Source: a halophilic archaeon SHRA6
Lineage (GTDB): Archaea; Halobacteriota; Halobacteria; Halobacteriales; Haloferacaceae
NCBI GenBank assembly: GCA_005239175.1
Contig: SOPS01000001.1
Coordinates: 1,116,001 to 1,180,000 of the forward strand
DNA length: 64,000 nucleotides
Reading direction: 5' to 3'
The stretch's first letter is position 1. Every line of letters starts with the position of its first letter. The translations under genes and the position numbers were made by a program. Positions 44,158 to 53,915 of the stretch are shown here, piece after piece. The notes below the pieces were generated by a model. It worked only from the letters and a program-made list of their open reading frames with translations. It searched no databases and was not told the DNA's origin.

Positions 44158-45006
44158 CGCCTGGCTCGCAATGTTCCGCCCACGGGAGTTGAGCGCAACC
44201 TCCCGGCGAACCCGAACCTCTTCGAGAACGTCGAGTTCGACGAGTCGCTCAAAGATCTCCTCGACGCGGTCGACATCCATGCCAATAAACGCCGGAATCT
44301 CGAACGGCGAGACGCCAGAGTACAACGCCATCAACACCTCCTTATCACTCTCGGAGAGATCAACGTTCGCCTGACTCCGCCGCTCGCCCTCTCTGAGGAA
44401 CGATTTCAGGAACATTAGCGTCCGGCTGTCACCTGTCAGGTGTGTCTGGACGTTGGTTTCGCCTTCGGTGTGTGTCACCTCGATGATTTTCTGTTTCTCT
44501 TCGGTGACTGTCCGTTCCTCGGTGTCGATCCCACTGATGTCGTCGAGATCGAATCGAACGAACGTTCCGCTTTCGAGGGCGGCTGCGATCGCGTCGTTTT
44601 CGACCTTCAGGCGGGCTTTCTCCCACTCGGTGTTTTGGACGACGCCGCCAGCGACTGCCGGGTGCTTTGCGGTCACGACTTTCTGGTCGAGCATCGCGCT
44701 GTAGATGTCGCGCTCGAAGGATTCGTGCTCTGCGGCCGAAATGAGAAGCACGTCCTCGCCGAGTTTGAGACTCACGTAGCTGGACACCTTCGCGATCGTC
44801 TGGTTCGGATCGTGACGACCAGACATCCCGTAAATCTGCTTCAGCGGGATGGTTCGCTTGCCGCTGTTGCCGATCAGGATGATCCGCCGGTTTGACAGCA
44901 GGATCCGCCCCTGGGTCCACGAGACGTCGTTGACGGCCCGTCCGTTCTTCACCGCCTGTGCAAACTTCCCTTTCGTATCCGTAATTTTGTACTCTCCCTT
45001 GCTCAT
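44143..45006 (-). CDS. cheF2: chemotaxis protein CheF2
   Basis: The 287-residue CheF paralogue has the same layout as CheF1: GRILLSNRRIILIGNSGKRTIPL, FVRFDLDDISGI, and a C-terminal winged-helix-like region (KEVLMALYSGVSPFEIPAF). It is the last gene of the reverse-strand che operon. The cheF2 start is 37 bases after the HEAT gene stop. In Halobacterium the two CheF proteins interact with CheY, CheD, CheC and archaellum proteins. Confidence 0.85.
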   Translation of the reverse strand: MSKGEYKITDTKGKFAQAVKNGRAVNDVSWTQGRILLSNRRIILIGNSGKRTIPLKQIYGMSGRHDPNQTIAKVSSYVSLKLGEDVLLISAAEHESFERDIYSAMLDQKVVTAKHPAVAGGVVQNTEWEKARLKVENDAIAAALESGTFVRFDLDDISGIDTEERTVTEEKQKIIEVTHTEGETNVQTHLTGDSRTLMFLKSFLREGERRSQANVDLSESDKEVLMALYSGVSPFEIPAFIGMDVDRVEEIFERLVELDVLEEVRVRREVALNSRGRNIASQAMNEQ

Positions 45007-45043
45007 TTGCCGCTGTCACCTCCAGTGCCGTGGGGAGTCCGGA

Positions 45044-46267
45044 TCATCGCGTTTTCCGCCCCCTGAGCTTTGAGATCGACGCGAATGCCCGTTTCCGGAC
45101 GAGTTGGCTGTCGTCTTCTGAGAGCGTTTCTAACGCCGCTAGAGACTTTTCACCGCCAACCTGGCCGAGGACAAACACTGCTTTCGCACGAGCCTCATCG
45201 GACGCGTCAGTATTGAGAAACTCGAGGAGCCTCGATTCGACCCGGCTTCCGCCAATGTCGGCGAGCCCGGTTGCGGCGAACTGCGCGGTCGGCGTATCCT
45301 CGTCGTCGAGTCGATCGACGAGCGCGTCGAGAATCCGACCGGACACCTCTCCGTCGACGATTCGCCCGATGAACCAGACGGCGTTGCGCCGCTGTCGTCG
45401 CTGATTGCTCGTCTCGATGATGTCCAACAGTGGGTCAACCACCGTCTCGGTCGTCGCCGCCTGGAGCTCTGTGACAACGGTTTCGCGTATCTGGTGGCTC
45501 TGTCTGGCCGGCGCATTTGACAACAGATCGATAATCGAGAACACCACCGCGTTGCGAACTCGGGCGTTGTCGTCTGACAGCGCATCTGCAAGCGGTTGGA
45601 CGACACGGACCGACCGAGCATTTCCCAGCGCAACGACCGAAATGCGTCGAATCTCAGGGTTTTCATCCGATAGCATGTCCAACAGCGCGTTGAGGGCCCG
45701 ATCGCTGCCGATCGTCGCGAGCGCGTTCGCCGCCGCGAGCCGAACCCGTCCTCGGCTGTCATCTAACAGCCCGACAAGCGCCTCGACCGCCTGTGGATGT
45801 TCGAGCGTTCCCAACGCCGCACACGCTCGTATTCGAACTTCCGGATTTTCATCTGAGAGCGCGTTCACGAGCGCCGGGATCGCATTCGGCTCACCAAGTT
45901 TGCCAAGCGCGTTCGCCGCGGCCATCCGCAACTCCGGGATCTCTGAGGATAGTGCCGACGCGAACCGTTTCGCGGTTGCCCACGTCGCACCCTGTTGAAT
46001 CTTGGTACCAGTCACCTTCACGAGGAGCTGTTCGACCGCGCCGGTCCCGATCTCATCGAGCGCGTCGATCGCTGCCGCCCGAACCTCTTCGTTGTCGTCG
46101 CTCATGGCAACCGCGACGAGCGAGCCGACGATGTCGGTATCACGCTCGTCGACTAACTCGCCGAGTAGCTCTGCGGCACGCTTTCTGACTGCTGGGCTGT
46201 CGCTTCCGAGCAGTCGTTCTGTCAGCGTATCCGTATCGCCCGATCGTGCGAGTTGGTACAGTGACAT
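45044..46267 (-). CDS. HEAT-repeat protein of the che cluster
   Basis: The 407-residue protein is built from about a dozen helical repeats of roughly 31 residues, with recurring ALSDENPEVRIRACAALG-like units. This is the PBS-lyase type HEAT pattern. An equivalent HEAT protein adjacent to cheF genes is known from Halobacterium and interacts with CheF. It has no gap with cheR, whose stop ends where its ATG begins. Likely a scaffold between taxis components and the archaellum. Confidence 0.88.
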   Translation of the reverse strand: MSLYQLARSGDTDTLTERLLGSDSPAVRKRAAELLGELVDERDTDIVGSLVAVAMSDDNEEVRAAAIDALDEIGTGAVEQLLVKVTGTKIQQGATWATAKRFASALSSEIPELRMAAANALGKLGEPNAIPALVNALSDENPEVRIRACAALGTLEHPQAVEALVGLLDDSRGRVRLAAANALATIGSDRALNALLDMLSDENPEIRRISVVALGNARSVRVVQPLADALSDDNARVRNAVVFSIIDLLSNAPARQSHQIRETVVTELQAATTETVVDPLLDIIETSNQRRQRRNAVWFIGRIVDGEVSGRILDALVDRLDDEDTPTAQFAATGLADIGGSRVESRLLEFLNTDASDEARAKAVFVLGQVGGEKSLAALETLSEDDSQLVRKRAFASISKLRGRKTR

Positions 46268-47077
46268 CTACCGCACCCGTTTGTAAATTCGACAGCGTTT
46301 GTTCACCGGTTCGAAGCCATCTCGACACCCCGCCGGAATCGTTTCAGTCATTCCAACGACAAGGTGTCCGCCGTCGACGAGCGATTCAGCAACCGTCTCG
46401 AACACCGGGAGCTTGAACGCTGAGTCAATGTATATCAGCAGGTTCCGGCACAGTGCGAGATCGAATCCGGACTTTTGTGCATCGGCGATGAGGTCATGAC
46501 GCTCGAACGTGACGAGCGACTGCACCGCCGGCGTTACGCGAAAGCGGGTCTCTGTTTTTTCAACGTACTTCAGCGGATCGTCCAACAGACCGAGTTCTGC
46601 CTCGATATCCGTGGTTCGAGTCGTCTCGTAGACGCCCTCGCGAGCGTGTGCAAGTGCGTCCTCGCTGATATCCGTGCCGAGGATCTCGATCCGGCTGGCG
46701 TCGATCGATGGATCATCGAGTGCTAGCATGGCCAGCGAGTACGGCTCGCGGCCGTCCGCACACGGGGCGCTCCAGATACGAACCCGTCGATTCGACGCTG
46801 ACAGCTCCTGAAGCACCGGCCGAAGCGCCTCCCACATCTTCGGATTCCGAAAGAAGTTGGTGACGTTGATCGTCAACGAGTCCAAAAGCGCGGCCCGTTC
46901 TTCGGGACTGTCGATCAGCACATCGAGATAGTCGGCGTGGGTGTCAACGTCTCGACGACGCATCCGTGCGCTGATGCGCCGACTGAGATACGCTTCGTTG
47001 TAGTACTCGGGCTCGAAATCCACCGAGCCGTCAATCTCCTCAAGCACCCGCTGGAAATCTCGATCGATCTGGCTCAC
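46268..47077 (-). CDS. cheR: chemotaxis methyltransferase CheR
   Basis: The 269-residue enzyme methylates glutamates on transducers with S-adenosylmethionine. Supporting motifs: ISARMRRRDV in the N-terminal helical domain, INVTNFFRNPKMWE, the SAM-binding RIWSAPCADGREPYSLAML, and ILGTDISEDALAHAREGVYE. The ISARMRRR segment differs from the usual RRI-x-RR, as in archaea. Opposes CheB. Confidence 0.93.
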   Translation of the reverse strand: MSQIDRDFQRVLEEIDGSVDFEPEYYNEAYLSRRISARMRRRDVDTHADYLDVLIDSPEERAALLDSLTINVTNFFRNPKMWEALRPVLQELSASNRRVRIWSAPCADGREPYSLAMLALDDPSIDASRIEILGTDISEDALAHAREGVYETTRTTDIEAELGLLDDPLKYVEKTETRFRVTPAVQSLVTFERHDLIADAQKSGFDLALCRNLLIYIDSAFKLPVFETVAESLVDGGHLVVGMTETIPAGCRDGFEPVNKRCRIYKRVR

Positions 47078-47117
47078 GGTTGTTCCTCCTGTTTCGATTC
47101 ACTCGCTGTCGCTGTCA

Positions 47118-49280
47118 TCATAGTGTCACCACGTCCAACACTGCAACGACGTCCCCGTCGCCAAGCACGGCTGTTCCGCTCAGTCCAGGAATACCGCTCA
47201 ATACGCCTTCGAGCGGCTTGACGACGACCTCCTCTTGATCGAGTACCGCGTCACAGTGCAGCGCAACCCGGCGCTTGTCGTCGTGGATCCGCAACAGCAT
47301 GCCGTCGCCGTTGACCGCTGACGGCTCCTCGAGGACGTCTTCGAGCCGCAACACCGGGTAGATGTCGTCGTCGTGTTTGATGATCTCGTCGCCGTTGACC
47401 TCGTTGATCTGTTTCGCGCGCGTCACCTCGGCGATGTTTTTCACCGGAATCCCGTACTCGGTCCCGCCGACCTCAACGAACATCACCTTCACGATCGCAA
47501 CTGTCACCGGCAGGCGAAGGCTGACAACCGTTCCCTCTCCGGGCTCGCTGTCGACGCTGACAGTCCCATCGAGCTGTTTGACCGTGGTGTGGACCACATC
47601 CATCCCGACGCCACGGCCCGACACATCTGTGACCGTTTTGGCCGTCGAAAAGCCAGGGTGGAAGATCAGATCGTACACCTCGCTGTCGTCCATCAACTCG
47701 AGTTCACTGCGGGTTTTCATCCCCTTCTCGATCGCCTTTTCACGCAGTTCGTCGGCTTCCAGTCCCGCCCCATCATCTGCGACTTCGATCGTCACGTGGT
47801 CGCGCTCGCGGGTCGCCGTGAGCGACACCGATCCCGTCGGGTCCTTCCCTGCGGCCTCGCGGGTCGCCGGCGGTTCAACCCCGTGATCGACGGCATTCCG
47901 CAGAATGTGGATGAGCGGATCCCGGATCTCGGTGAGGATGGTGCGATCGAGCTCGATATCCGCACCCGTAACGGTAAAATCGACATCTTTGCCGGTTTCG
48001 CGGGCGACGTCTCGGACCACCCGTGGGAAGTTATCGACGACCTTCGACAGCGGGATCAGCCGCATGTCCATCGCGGTGTTTTGGAGGTTTGCGGTGATCT
48101 TGTCGAGCTCGTCGAGATTGTCTGAATCCACGCCGGCGTCTTCCATCTCCCGGCGGAGCTTGATCCGGCTCGTCACGAGCTGTTCGACGAGGTTATACAG
48201 CTCATCAAGCTGGCTCACATCGACCCGGACCGACGCAATATCGGCGCCTTTGTCGCTGGCGGGGCGCTCCCGTTTGGAGGCCGTCGGCGAATCTGTGCCG
48301 GCTGCGGACTCTGTCTCCGACGCATCGTCTGCTGTGCTGTCGGGTTCCACTGTGGAGGCGTCTGGGTCTTCGATGTCCTGCTCCGCATCTACGGTTCGAT
48401 CGACGGAGCGGTCCAACGATTGTTTTACAGGATCGACGTCGACATGTGACACCTGGCTCAACGCGGCGATCCCTGCGCTGACCGCCTCGTCGTTTTCGGC
48501 TGCGACGAAGACGTCGAAGGTCTCCTCGAAATCACCATCTTCGATCGTCTCCCGATCGGGGACGGTCACGAAGGCATCAAAGCCATCCTCAATCGCGTTG
48601 AGCACGAACATCGCATCGACGCCCGGCATCGATGTTTCGCCGAGTGACACCGTTGCTCGAAACGCCGACGCAGCATCGGGGATCTCCAGCCCATCAGGAG
48701 CCAGTGTTTTGCCACCGCCACTGTTGTCCTCGCTGCGCTCGGTCTCATCCTCACCTGGTTCGTCGATCGGTTCAGGCGCAGCTAGCCCATCAGCCTCGTG
48801 TGGACTCTCGCTCGATGTGTCGGTGTCCGTTTTACTGCTCTCGACATCGCCGTTTGCCCTGTGTGCAACCGTCTCGTCGGCCTGGGCACCCGGTGGCGGT
48901 ATCTCGCCGTCGACGATCGACCGAAGCTCGCTTTCGAGCCCGGAGACCTCGATCGTTGTTGCTCCGTCGTCGGCGATCTCGTCGACCATCGCATCCAGAT
49001 AGTCGACACCATCAAAGAGCAGGTCCATCAGCTCAGTTGTGACCGGAATCGCGTCGTCTCGAACCTCGTCCAGCAGGTCTTCGAGGGCGTGTGCGAGCCC
49101 GCTCATCCCATCGAAGCCCATCGCGGCGGCGTTGCCCTTCAGCGTATGTGCGATTCGGAAGATCGAATCCATCGCCGCCGCGTCATTTGGATCGCTTTCG
49201 AGATCGAGAAGGGCGTTGTTCAGCTCTGTGAGTCCCTCTTGGCTCTCGTGGACGAACGCGTTGATGTGAGCTCCGCTCAT
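47118..49280 (-). CDS. cheA: chemotaxis histidine kinase CheA
   Basis: The 720-residue kinase has an Hpt domain with phospho-acceptor His45 in RIAHTLKGNAAAMGF. A long acidic region with a likely P2/CheY-binding part follows (about residues 90-350). Then come the dimerisation domain (VDVSQLDELYNLVEQLV), the kinase with NAVDHGVEPP, DDGAGLEADELREKA, and FHPGFSTAKTVTDVSGRGVGMDVV, and a C-terminal CheW-like domain. Its start overlaps the cheB stop by three bases (ATGA), indicating coupled translation. It phosphorylates CheY, which is not in this window, and CheB. Confidence 0.95.
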   Translation of the reverse strand: MSGAHINAFVHESQEGLTELNNALLDLESDPNDAAAMDSIFRIAHTLKGNAAAMGFDGMSGLAHALEDLLDEVRDDAIPVTTELMDLLFDGVDYLDAMVDEIADDGATTIEVSGLESELRSIVDGEIPPPGAQADETVAHRANGDVESSKTDTDTSSESPHEADGLAAPEPIDEPGEDETERSEDNSGGGKTLAPDGLEIPDAASAFRATVSLGETSMPGVDAMFVLNAIEDGFDAFVTVPDRETIEDGDFEETFDVFVAAENDEAVSAGIAALSQVSHVDVDPVKQSLDRSVDRTVDAEQDIEDPDASTVEPDSTADDASETESAAGTDSPTASKRERPASDKGADIASVRVDVSQLDELYNLVEQLVTSRIKLRREMEDAGVDSDNLDELDKITANLQNTAMDMRLIPLSKVVDNFPRVVRDVARETGKDVDFTVTGADIELDRTILTEIRDPLIHILRNAVDHGVEPPATREAAGKDPTGSVSLTATRERDHVTIEVADDGAGLEADELREKAIEKGMKTRSELELMDDSEVYDLIFHPGFSTAKTVTDVSGRGVGMDVVHTTVKQLDGTVSVDSEPGEGTVVSLRLPVTVAIVKVMFVEVGGTEYGIPVKNIAEVTRAKQINEVNGDEIIKHDDDIYPVLRLEDVLEEPSAVNGDGMLLRIHDDKRRVALHCDAVLDQEEVVVKPLEGVLSGIPGLSGTAVLGDGDVVAVLDVVTL

Positions 49281-50326
49281 GCATTGGCCTCCGCGATCGC
49301 CGCCGACACCTCATCGAGGTCACGAATCACGTCGACGTGTCCGGTTTCGACCGCACGCTTTGGCATCCCATAGATGACGCAGGTCTCTTTGCTCTGGGCG
49401 ATCGTTCGGCCGCCCGCACTGTGGATCGCGCGGATTCCCTCAGCGCCGTCGGCGCCCATTCCAGTCAATATGACGCCGACGAGCGGATCGTCGATCGTCT
49501 CTGCAGCCGAAGCCATGGTCACGTCGACGGCCGGCTGCACGGCGTATCCGAGGTCGTCCTCAATCAATTTAACCCGCAGTCGCCCGCGTCGGTAGCTCGA
49601 TACTTCCAGGTGGCAGCCGCCGCGCGCGACGAGTCCCTCTCCAGCCCCAATCCGGGCACCGTCTGTCGCCTCACTGATCTCGTACTCGCTTGCAGCGTTG
49701 AGTCGGTCGGCAAATCGCGGCGTGAACGCTTTCGGCATATGCTGGACCACGAGGAGCCGGCAGTCACCTGACGGCAACGATTCTACCACCCGTTCGACGG
49801 CGTTCGGCCCCCCAGTCGAGGAGCCAATCACGACGGTGTGGGGAGTTTCAAATCCCGCGAGCTTCGATCCGTGTGTCGATCGTGGCCTGGACTGTCGATC
49901 CTGCCGGTCGGCGACAGACGGATTGAGTTCCGCATCTGCAACTGTCCGAACCGTCGATATGAGTTCTTCGCCCATCCGTGAGACGCCCATCGATACCTCT
50001 CCCCCCGGCTTTGCGAAGAAGTCGACCGCGCCCTTGTCCAACGCTTCGAAGGTTACTGCCGCGTCGTCGTCGGTGTACGCACTCAACATGAGCACGGGCG
50101 TCGGTTGTTCGATCATCAACCGCTCGACAGCCTCGATGCCGTTTAGCTCTGGCATCTCGAGGTCCATCGTCACGACGTCCGGCTTGACGGCTTTGATCAC
50201 GTCGATCGCTTCCCTGCCGTTGGCTGCCTCACCGACGACCGGGATTCCTCCATCATCAAGCAAGTCAGTTATCAGCCCGCGCATAAACCGCGAGTCATCA
50301 ACAACAACTGTCCGTGGCTCACGCAC
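49277..50326 (-). CDS. cheB: protein-glutamate methylesterase CheB
   Basis: The enzyme removes methyl groups from transducers. The receiver domain has VVVDDSRFM and phospho-Asp in MDLEMPELNG; the esterase triad is in VVIGSSTGGPNAV (Ser), VVQHMP (His) and GMGADGAEG (Asp). I chose the GTG at 50326 because a gggggtga sequence lies five bases upstream and family members begin a few residues before VVVDDS (349 residues). A GTG at 50335 or the ATG at 50404 remain possible. First gene of the reverse-strand operon cheB-cheA-cheR-HEAT-cheF2. Confidence 0.92.
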   Translation of the reverse strand: MREPRTVVVDDSRFMRGLITDLLDDGGIPVVGEAANGREAIDVIKAVKPDVVTMDLEMPELNGIEAVERLMIEQPTPVLMLSAYTDDDAAVTFEALDKGAVDFFAKPGGEVSMGVSRMGEELISTVRTVADAELNPSVADRQDRQSRPRSTHGSKLAGFETPHTVVIGSSTGGPNAVERVVESLPSGDCRLLVVQHMPKAFTPRFADRLNAASEYEISEATDGARIGAGEGLVARGGCHLEVSSYRRGRLRVKLIEDDLGYAVQPAVDVTMASAAETIDDPLVGVILTGMGADGAEGIRAIHSAGGRTIAQSKETCVIYGMPKRAVETGHVDVIRDLDEVSAAIAEANA

Positions 50327-50520
50327 GGCTGTCACCCCCGCCGCTGCGGGTGACCGCCGCAGAACAATACTGCGCTGTCGGGGCCATTTCGACCCAGAAT
50401 CCATCGCCCCACATTCTATCAATATCTTCCTAAACTGTCCGAATAAAGCCTCCGCCCTGATAATCACCACTGATAATCCGGCGAACAGAGTTAACTGCTG
50501 ACCGGGGCGAACTACTGTGT

Positions 50521-50985
50521 ATGGCTGAAATCGAATCACCACAGGTTGACGCGATGGAAGGCGATTCTGGAGAGCCAACCCAGGTTCTCGAATTCGGACT
50601 CGGCTCGGAAACGTACTGCCTCGATATCGGTGTCATCGACGAGATCGTCGACGCTGGCGAACTGACCCGTATTCCGAACTCTCCACCCCACGTCAAGGGG
50701 GTCATGGACCTTCGTGGACGGACGACATCCATTATCGACCCAAAGGTCGTGTTTGATATCGCCGCAGAGGGCGAACGCAGTCGGATCATTGTCTTCGACT
50801 CCGAGACTGTTGGCGAGCAGGGAACGATCGGCTGGGTTGTCGATGAGGTGTACCAGGTCAGCAACATTCATCCGAAGGATGTCGACGAGACCACCACTGC
50901 CAACGACGACCACGTTCACGGGATCGTCAAAGGCGACGATCGGTTCATCGTCTGGGTCGATCCAAACATCGCCGCCAGCAAGTGA
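50521..50985 (+). CDS. cheW: chemotaxis coupling protein CheW
   Basis: The 154-residue protein joins CheA to transducers. It has the CheW-fold segments VLEFGLGSETYCLDIGVIDEI, HVKGVMDLRGRTTSIIDPKVVF and a conserved VVDEVYQV. It is divergent from cheB, with about 195 bases between the start codons holding both promoters. Confidence 0.92.
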   Translation: MAEIESPQVDAMEGDSGEPTQVLEFGLGSETYCLDIGVIDEIVDAGELTRIPNSPPHVKGVMDLRGRTTSIIDPKVVFDIAAEGERSRIIVFDSETVGEQGTIGWVVDEVYQVSNIHPKDVDETTTANDDHVHGIVKGDDRFIVWVDPNIAASK

Positions 50986-51104
50986 CTGCGAACGCCGTGG
51001 CGGCTCGGCCGATCGTGACTTGTGACTAGTGGCTCGTGCCCCTGAGTTATCACTACTGAGAATGCAAGGCGTAGGTTTATCACGCGCTCTGATAGATGGA
51101 GACT

Positions 51105-51800
51105 ATGCGTATTCCGAGCGGCGTCAGTGGGTTTGACGACCTGGTTGACGGTGGGTTTCCCGCGGGTCGACTGTACGTGCTGAGCGGCCCGCCCGGTAGC
51201 GGAAAAACAACGTTTTCTGCACAGTTCGTGACCGAGGGGATCCGCAACGACGAAAGCTGTCTGTATGTCAGTATGCACGAAAGCAAGACAGATATCCGTG
51301 CGGACATGCGCGGCTTTGACTTTGGATTCGACAGGGTCATCGATAGCGATGGGATGCACTTTCTGGATGCCTTTTCTAGTGAGGGGAAGCGATTTCTCGG
51401 GTCTCCGGGAGAGTCTGGGAACCGAAACAAGCTGACAACACGGCTGAGCGGCTTCATTTCCTCACGAGATATCGATCGAGTGGTCGTTGACTCCACAATG
51501 CTGCTTGATTATCTCCTGAGAGACGGCGAAGACAGTATGATCCCGTTTTTGACGGCGCTCAAACGCACTGACGCAACGACACTTTTGATCTCAGAGATGA
51601 CCGACCCGACCGCCTACAGCGACGAGCACTTTCTCGCCCACGGCGTCGTGTTTTTCCACAACTATATGGAAAACGAGAGCATGACTCGGGGGATCCAGGT
51701 CATCAAAATGCGTGGGACCGATATCGACACCGAGATCCATCCGCTCTCGTTTGACACTGACGGACTGCACGTGCATCCGGGATCGGCGGTGTATCGCTGA
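51105..51800 (+). CDS. KaiC/RadA-like ATPase next to che genes
   Basis: The 231-residue RecA-superfamily ATPase opens MRIPSGVSGFDDLVDGGFPA with Walker A GPPGSGKTTF and a Walker B-like DRVVVDSTMLLDYLL. It is single-domain, like archaeal KaiC-related proteins and the archaellum regulator ArlH, but its neighbours are not arl genes. I chose the ATG at 51105 because a gtttatcac box lies about 27 bases upstream, suiting a leaderless message; an ATG at 51096 is also in frame. The stop overlaps the next gene by one base. Confidence 0.82.
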   Translation: MRIPSGVSGFDDLVDGGFPAGRLYVLSGPPGSGKTTFSAQFVTEGIRNDESCLYVSMHESKTDIRADMRGFDFGFDRVIDSDGMHFLDAFSSEGKRFLGSPGESGNRNKLTTRLSGFISSRDIDRVVVDSTMLLDYLLRDGEDSMIPFLTALKRTDATTLLISEMTDPTAYSDEHFLAHGVVFFHNYMENESMTRGIQVIKMRGTDIDTEIHPLSFDTDGLHVHPGSAVYR

Positions 51801-52192
51801 TGTACGAGGATCGCTACGGCACCGACTGGGAAACGCTCGACCGGGAAGCGGCTGTCGAGCGTGCGTACGCCCTTGGCGTTGCGACCGCCTGTGGCGCGCC
51901 GGACGACCACGAACGCGAACGGCTCATCGGGGTTGGCGACACCACGTACGATCGCAGCATGATCGAACTCGCCTATCAGGAGGGCAAAACCCACGCGTAC
52001 AACAAAAAACGGGAACGCTCCGACGAGCAGGCTGTCTGGGCCGAGCTCGTCGGCGAGACGAACCCAACCTCGCCGTCCGAGCGCGAGTTCTTTCCTGGTG
52101 CGTTGAGCCGATTCAACGCGATGCTGCCGCCGGAAACACAGCCAGATCTGCTTGAGCTTCCCTCGTTTCTTCGGCGGAATCAGCAGAACTAA
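51800..52192 (+). CDS. hypothetical protein coupled to KaiC-like ATPase
   Basis: This 130-residue acidic protein begins MYEDRYGTDWETLDREAA and ends with SFLRRNQQN. It contains helical segments and no recognisable motif. Its ATG overlaps the stop of the KaiC-like gene (TGATG), so it is made together with it and probably acts with it. I do not recognise the family. Confidence 0.72.
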   Translation: MYEDRYGTDWETLDREAAVERAYALGVATACGAPDDHERERLIGVGDTTYDRSMIELAYQEGKTHAYNKKRERSDEQAVWAELVGETNPTSPSEREFFPGALSRFNAMLPPETQPDLLELPSFLRRNQQN

Positions 52193-52237
52193 TACTCCGT
52201 GGTAAGGTTTTAATTACCGTACGCCAACCTAAAATCA

Positions 52238-52861
52238 ATGTCCGGAAACGAATCGCCGCCGATCCAGGTCCCCGACATAGCGTCCGATGCGATTGTCATT
52301 TCTGGGCCACCGATGAGCGGCAAGTACCAGCTCCTGTTGCGGCTGCTGGGGGCCATCGCTGATCGGGCGGTTGTCATCTCGACCGGACACGACGCCGAGA
52401 CAATCAGTGCGGAGTACCAGTCGCTCACCGGGCACGCCGATCGATCGATCGGGGTAATCGACTGTGTCACCCGGGAGCAACGGCAGTCGGTGACCGACAC
52501 CGAACTCAGAAAGTACGTTTCCTCGCCAAAGAACCTCACCGAGATTGGGGTCAAGTTCACCGAACTGACCGAGACAATGAGCGGTGAGGACGTTGCGGTG
52601 GGTGTCCACTCGCTCTCACAGCTTTTGATGTACTGGGAGGCCGATCGAATCTACCAGTTCACTCGCGTTCTGTTGGGCCAAGCGCGGAGTCAGGACTGGC
52701 CGGTGATCGCCGTACTCAACCCGACGATGCACGACGAGCAGGTCGTTCACACGCTCTTGGATCCCTTCGATACGATCGTCGATACCCGAGTCTCTGAAAC
52801 CGCCCGTGAATTCCGCGTTCGCAACCGCACCTCCTCACCAAGCGACTGGCGATCGTTCTAG
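52238..52861 (+). CDS. DUF7504-like RecA-fold protein
   Basis: The 207-residue protein resembles the DUF7504 (HTR-like) RecA-fold family of haloarchaea: VISGPPMSGKYQLLLRLL (about residue 23) replaces the Walker A loop, here with K-Y instead of K-S/T. A TGHADRSIGVIDCVTREQ segment and SQLLMYWEADRIYQFTRVL follow. The family is linked to signal transduction in haloarchaea, but its function is not settled. The gene is 45 bases after the 130-residue gene. Confidence 0.78.
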   Translation: MSGNESPPIQVPDIASDAIVISGPPMSGKYQLLLRLLGAIADRAVVISTGHDAETISAEYQSLTGHADRSIGVIDCVTREQRQSVTDTELRKYVSSPKNLTEIGVKFTELTETMSGEDVAVGVHSLSQLLMYWEADRIYQFTRVLLGQARSQDWPVIAVLNPTMHDEQVVHTLLDPFDTIVDTRVSETAREFRVRNRTSSPSDWRSF

Positions 52862-53163
52862 GGGTTTTTGCTGGCGATTTACTCTGCGACCAGCGAAGCG
52901 CTTTCACAAGGTCGCGTGTCAAGCGTGTCGGTCTTGTGATCAGCGAGGACTACAATCCATGAATTCTGTGATTAGCGAAGTCTGTGGTTCGCGAGTACTG
53001 TGATCCACAAATTTTCTGTGTAATGAATTCTGTGGTCTACGACCCGTCGGTCTCGTGACGCACCAATCTCCGGGGAACTTCCAGACATTCGATTTCATAT
53101 CGCGATATACGCTTTATCGCGTTCGATCGCCCGGCTTTTACTCTCGCCGCTCATATCGCCGCT
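52862..53163. other. intergenic region with degenerate direct repeats
   Basis: No gene is visible in this 302-base gap. Imperfect repeats occur around 52936-53030, for instance gaattctgtg twice (52971 and 53026) and tgatcagcgag/tgattagcgaag. The AT-rich cgatatacgctttatcgcg near 53101-53119 likely holds the promoter for the following gene. Confidence 0.5.
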
Positions 53164-53481
53164 ATGGTCGAGTTCGATCCCGAAAAGTTCGAAGACAAGT
53201 ACGCCCACTACTTTCCGCAGCTACAGCGATCGTACAAGAATGCGTTCAACGCGATGAACGACCAGTATGACTCAACGCTCATTCATGCGATCGACCAGCA
53301 GGTGCTCAACGAATCCGAACCGATCTACGATCCTGACGCAGAGGATTTCTATATCGAACTGCCCGAGGACCCCTACGATCGGCTCACTGGCGTTGTCGTC
53401 ACCGAAGAGAAATTCGAGGCCGTGTTGGCGGAGTACCGCGAGCGGCTTCGATCCCAACTTCGGCGGACATTTGGGCTCTGA
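53164..53481 (+). CDS. DUF5783-like protein
   Basis: The 105-residue protein begins MVEFDPEKFEDKYAHYFPQLQ and contains DFYIELPEDPYDRLTGVVV. This matches the haloarchaeal DUF5783 family as I recall it. No catalytic motif. It lies 47 bases before the NifU-like gene. Confidence 0.75.
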   Translation: MVEFDPEKFEDKYAHYFPQLQRSYKNAFNAMNDQYDSTLIHAIDQQVLNESEPIYDPDAEDFYIELPEDPYDRLTGVVVTEEKFEAVLAEYRERLRSQLRRTFGL

Positions 53482-53528
53482 TCGGCCCCAACCAAAGGCC
53501 TAAGACCGTTGGCGGCCAACCGCAGAGC

Positions 53529-53894
53529 ATGAGCACGGAAAGCGCGGATTCGGACAACGAGCTCCGAGAGCGGATCACGAACTTCCTGCGTCGGAACTTC
53601 CCGCAGATCCAGATGCACGGCGGCAGCGCTGCAATCAGCCACCTCGATCGCGAAACCGGAGAGGTTCACGTCCAACTCGGCGGCGCGTGTTCGGGCTGTG
53701 GGATCTCGCCGATGACGATCCAGGCGATCAAGACCCGAATGGTCAAAGAAATCCCTGAGATCAACGAAGTCCACGCCGACACCGGGATGGGTCACGGCGC
53801 AGACGGCGATCTCGGCGGCACGAGTGGGATGAGTCCGTCCTTCCCCGGCGAGAGTGACTCCGACAGCGACGAAGGCCCACAGGCCCCGTTCTGA
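53529..53894 (+). CDS. NifU-like FeS scaffold domain protein
   Basis: The 121-residue protein contains the NifU C-terminal domain: HGGSAAISHLDRETGEVHVQ and GACSGCGISPMT with its CxxC pair (about residue 57). Such proteins transiently carry FeS clusters. The tail is Gly/Ser/Asp-rich. Length fits single-domain Nfu proteins. Confidence 0.9.
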   Translation: MSTESADSDNELRERITNFLRRNFPQIQMHGGSAAISHLDRETGEVHVQLGGACSGCGISPMTIQAIKTRMVKEIPEINEVHADTGMGHGADGDLGGTSGMSPSFPGESDSDSDEGPQAPF

Positions 53895-53915
53895 TTCCTC
53901 AATTCTCTTGTTTGT

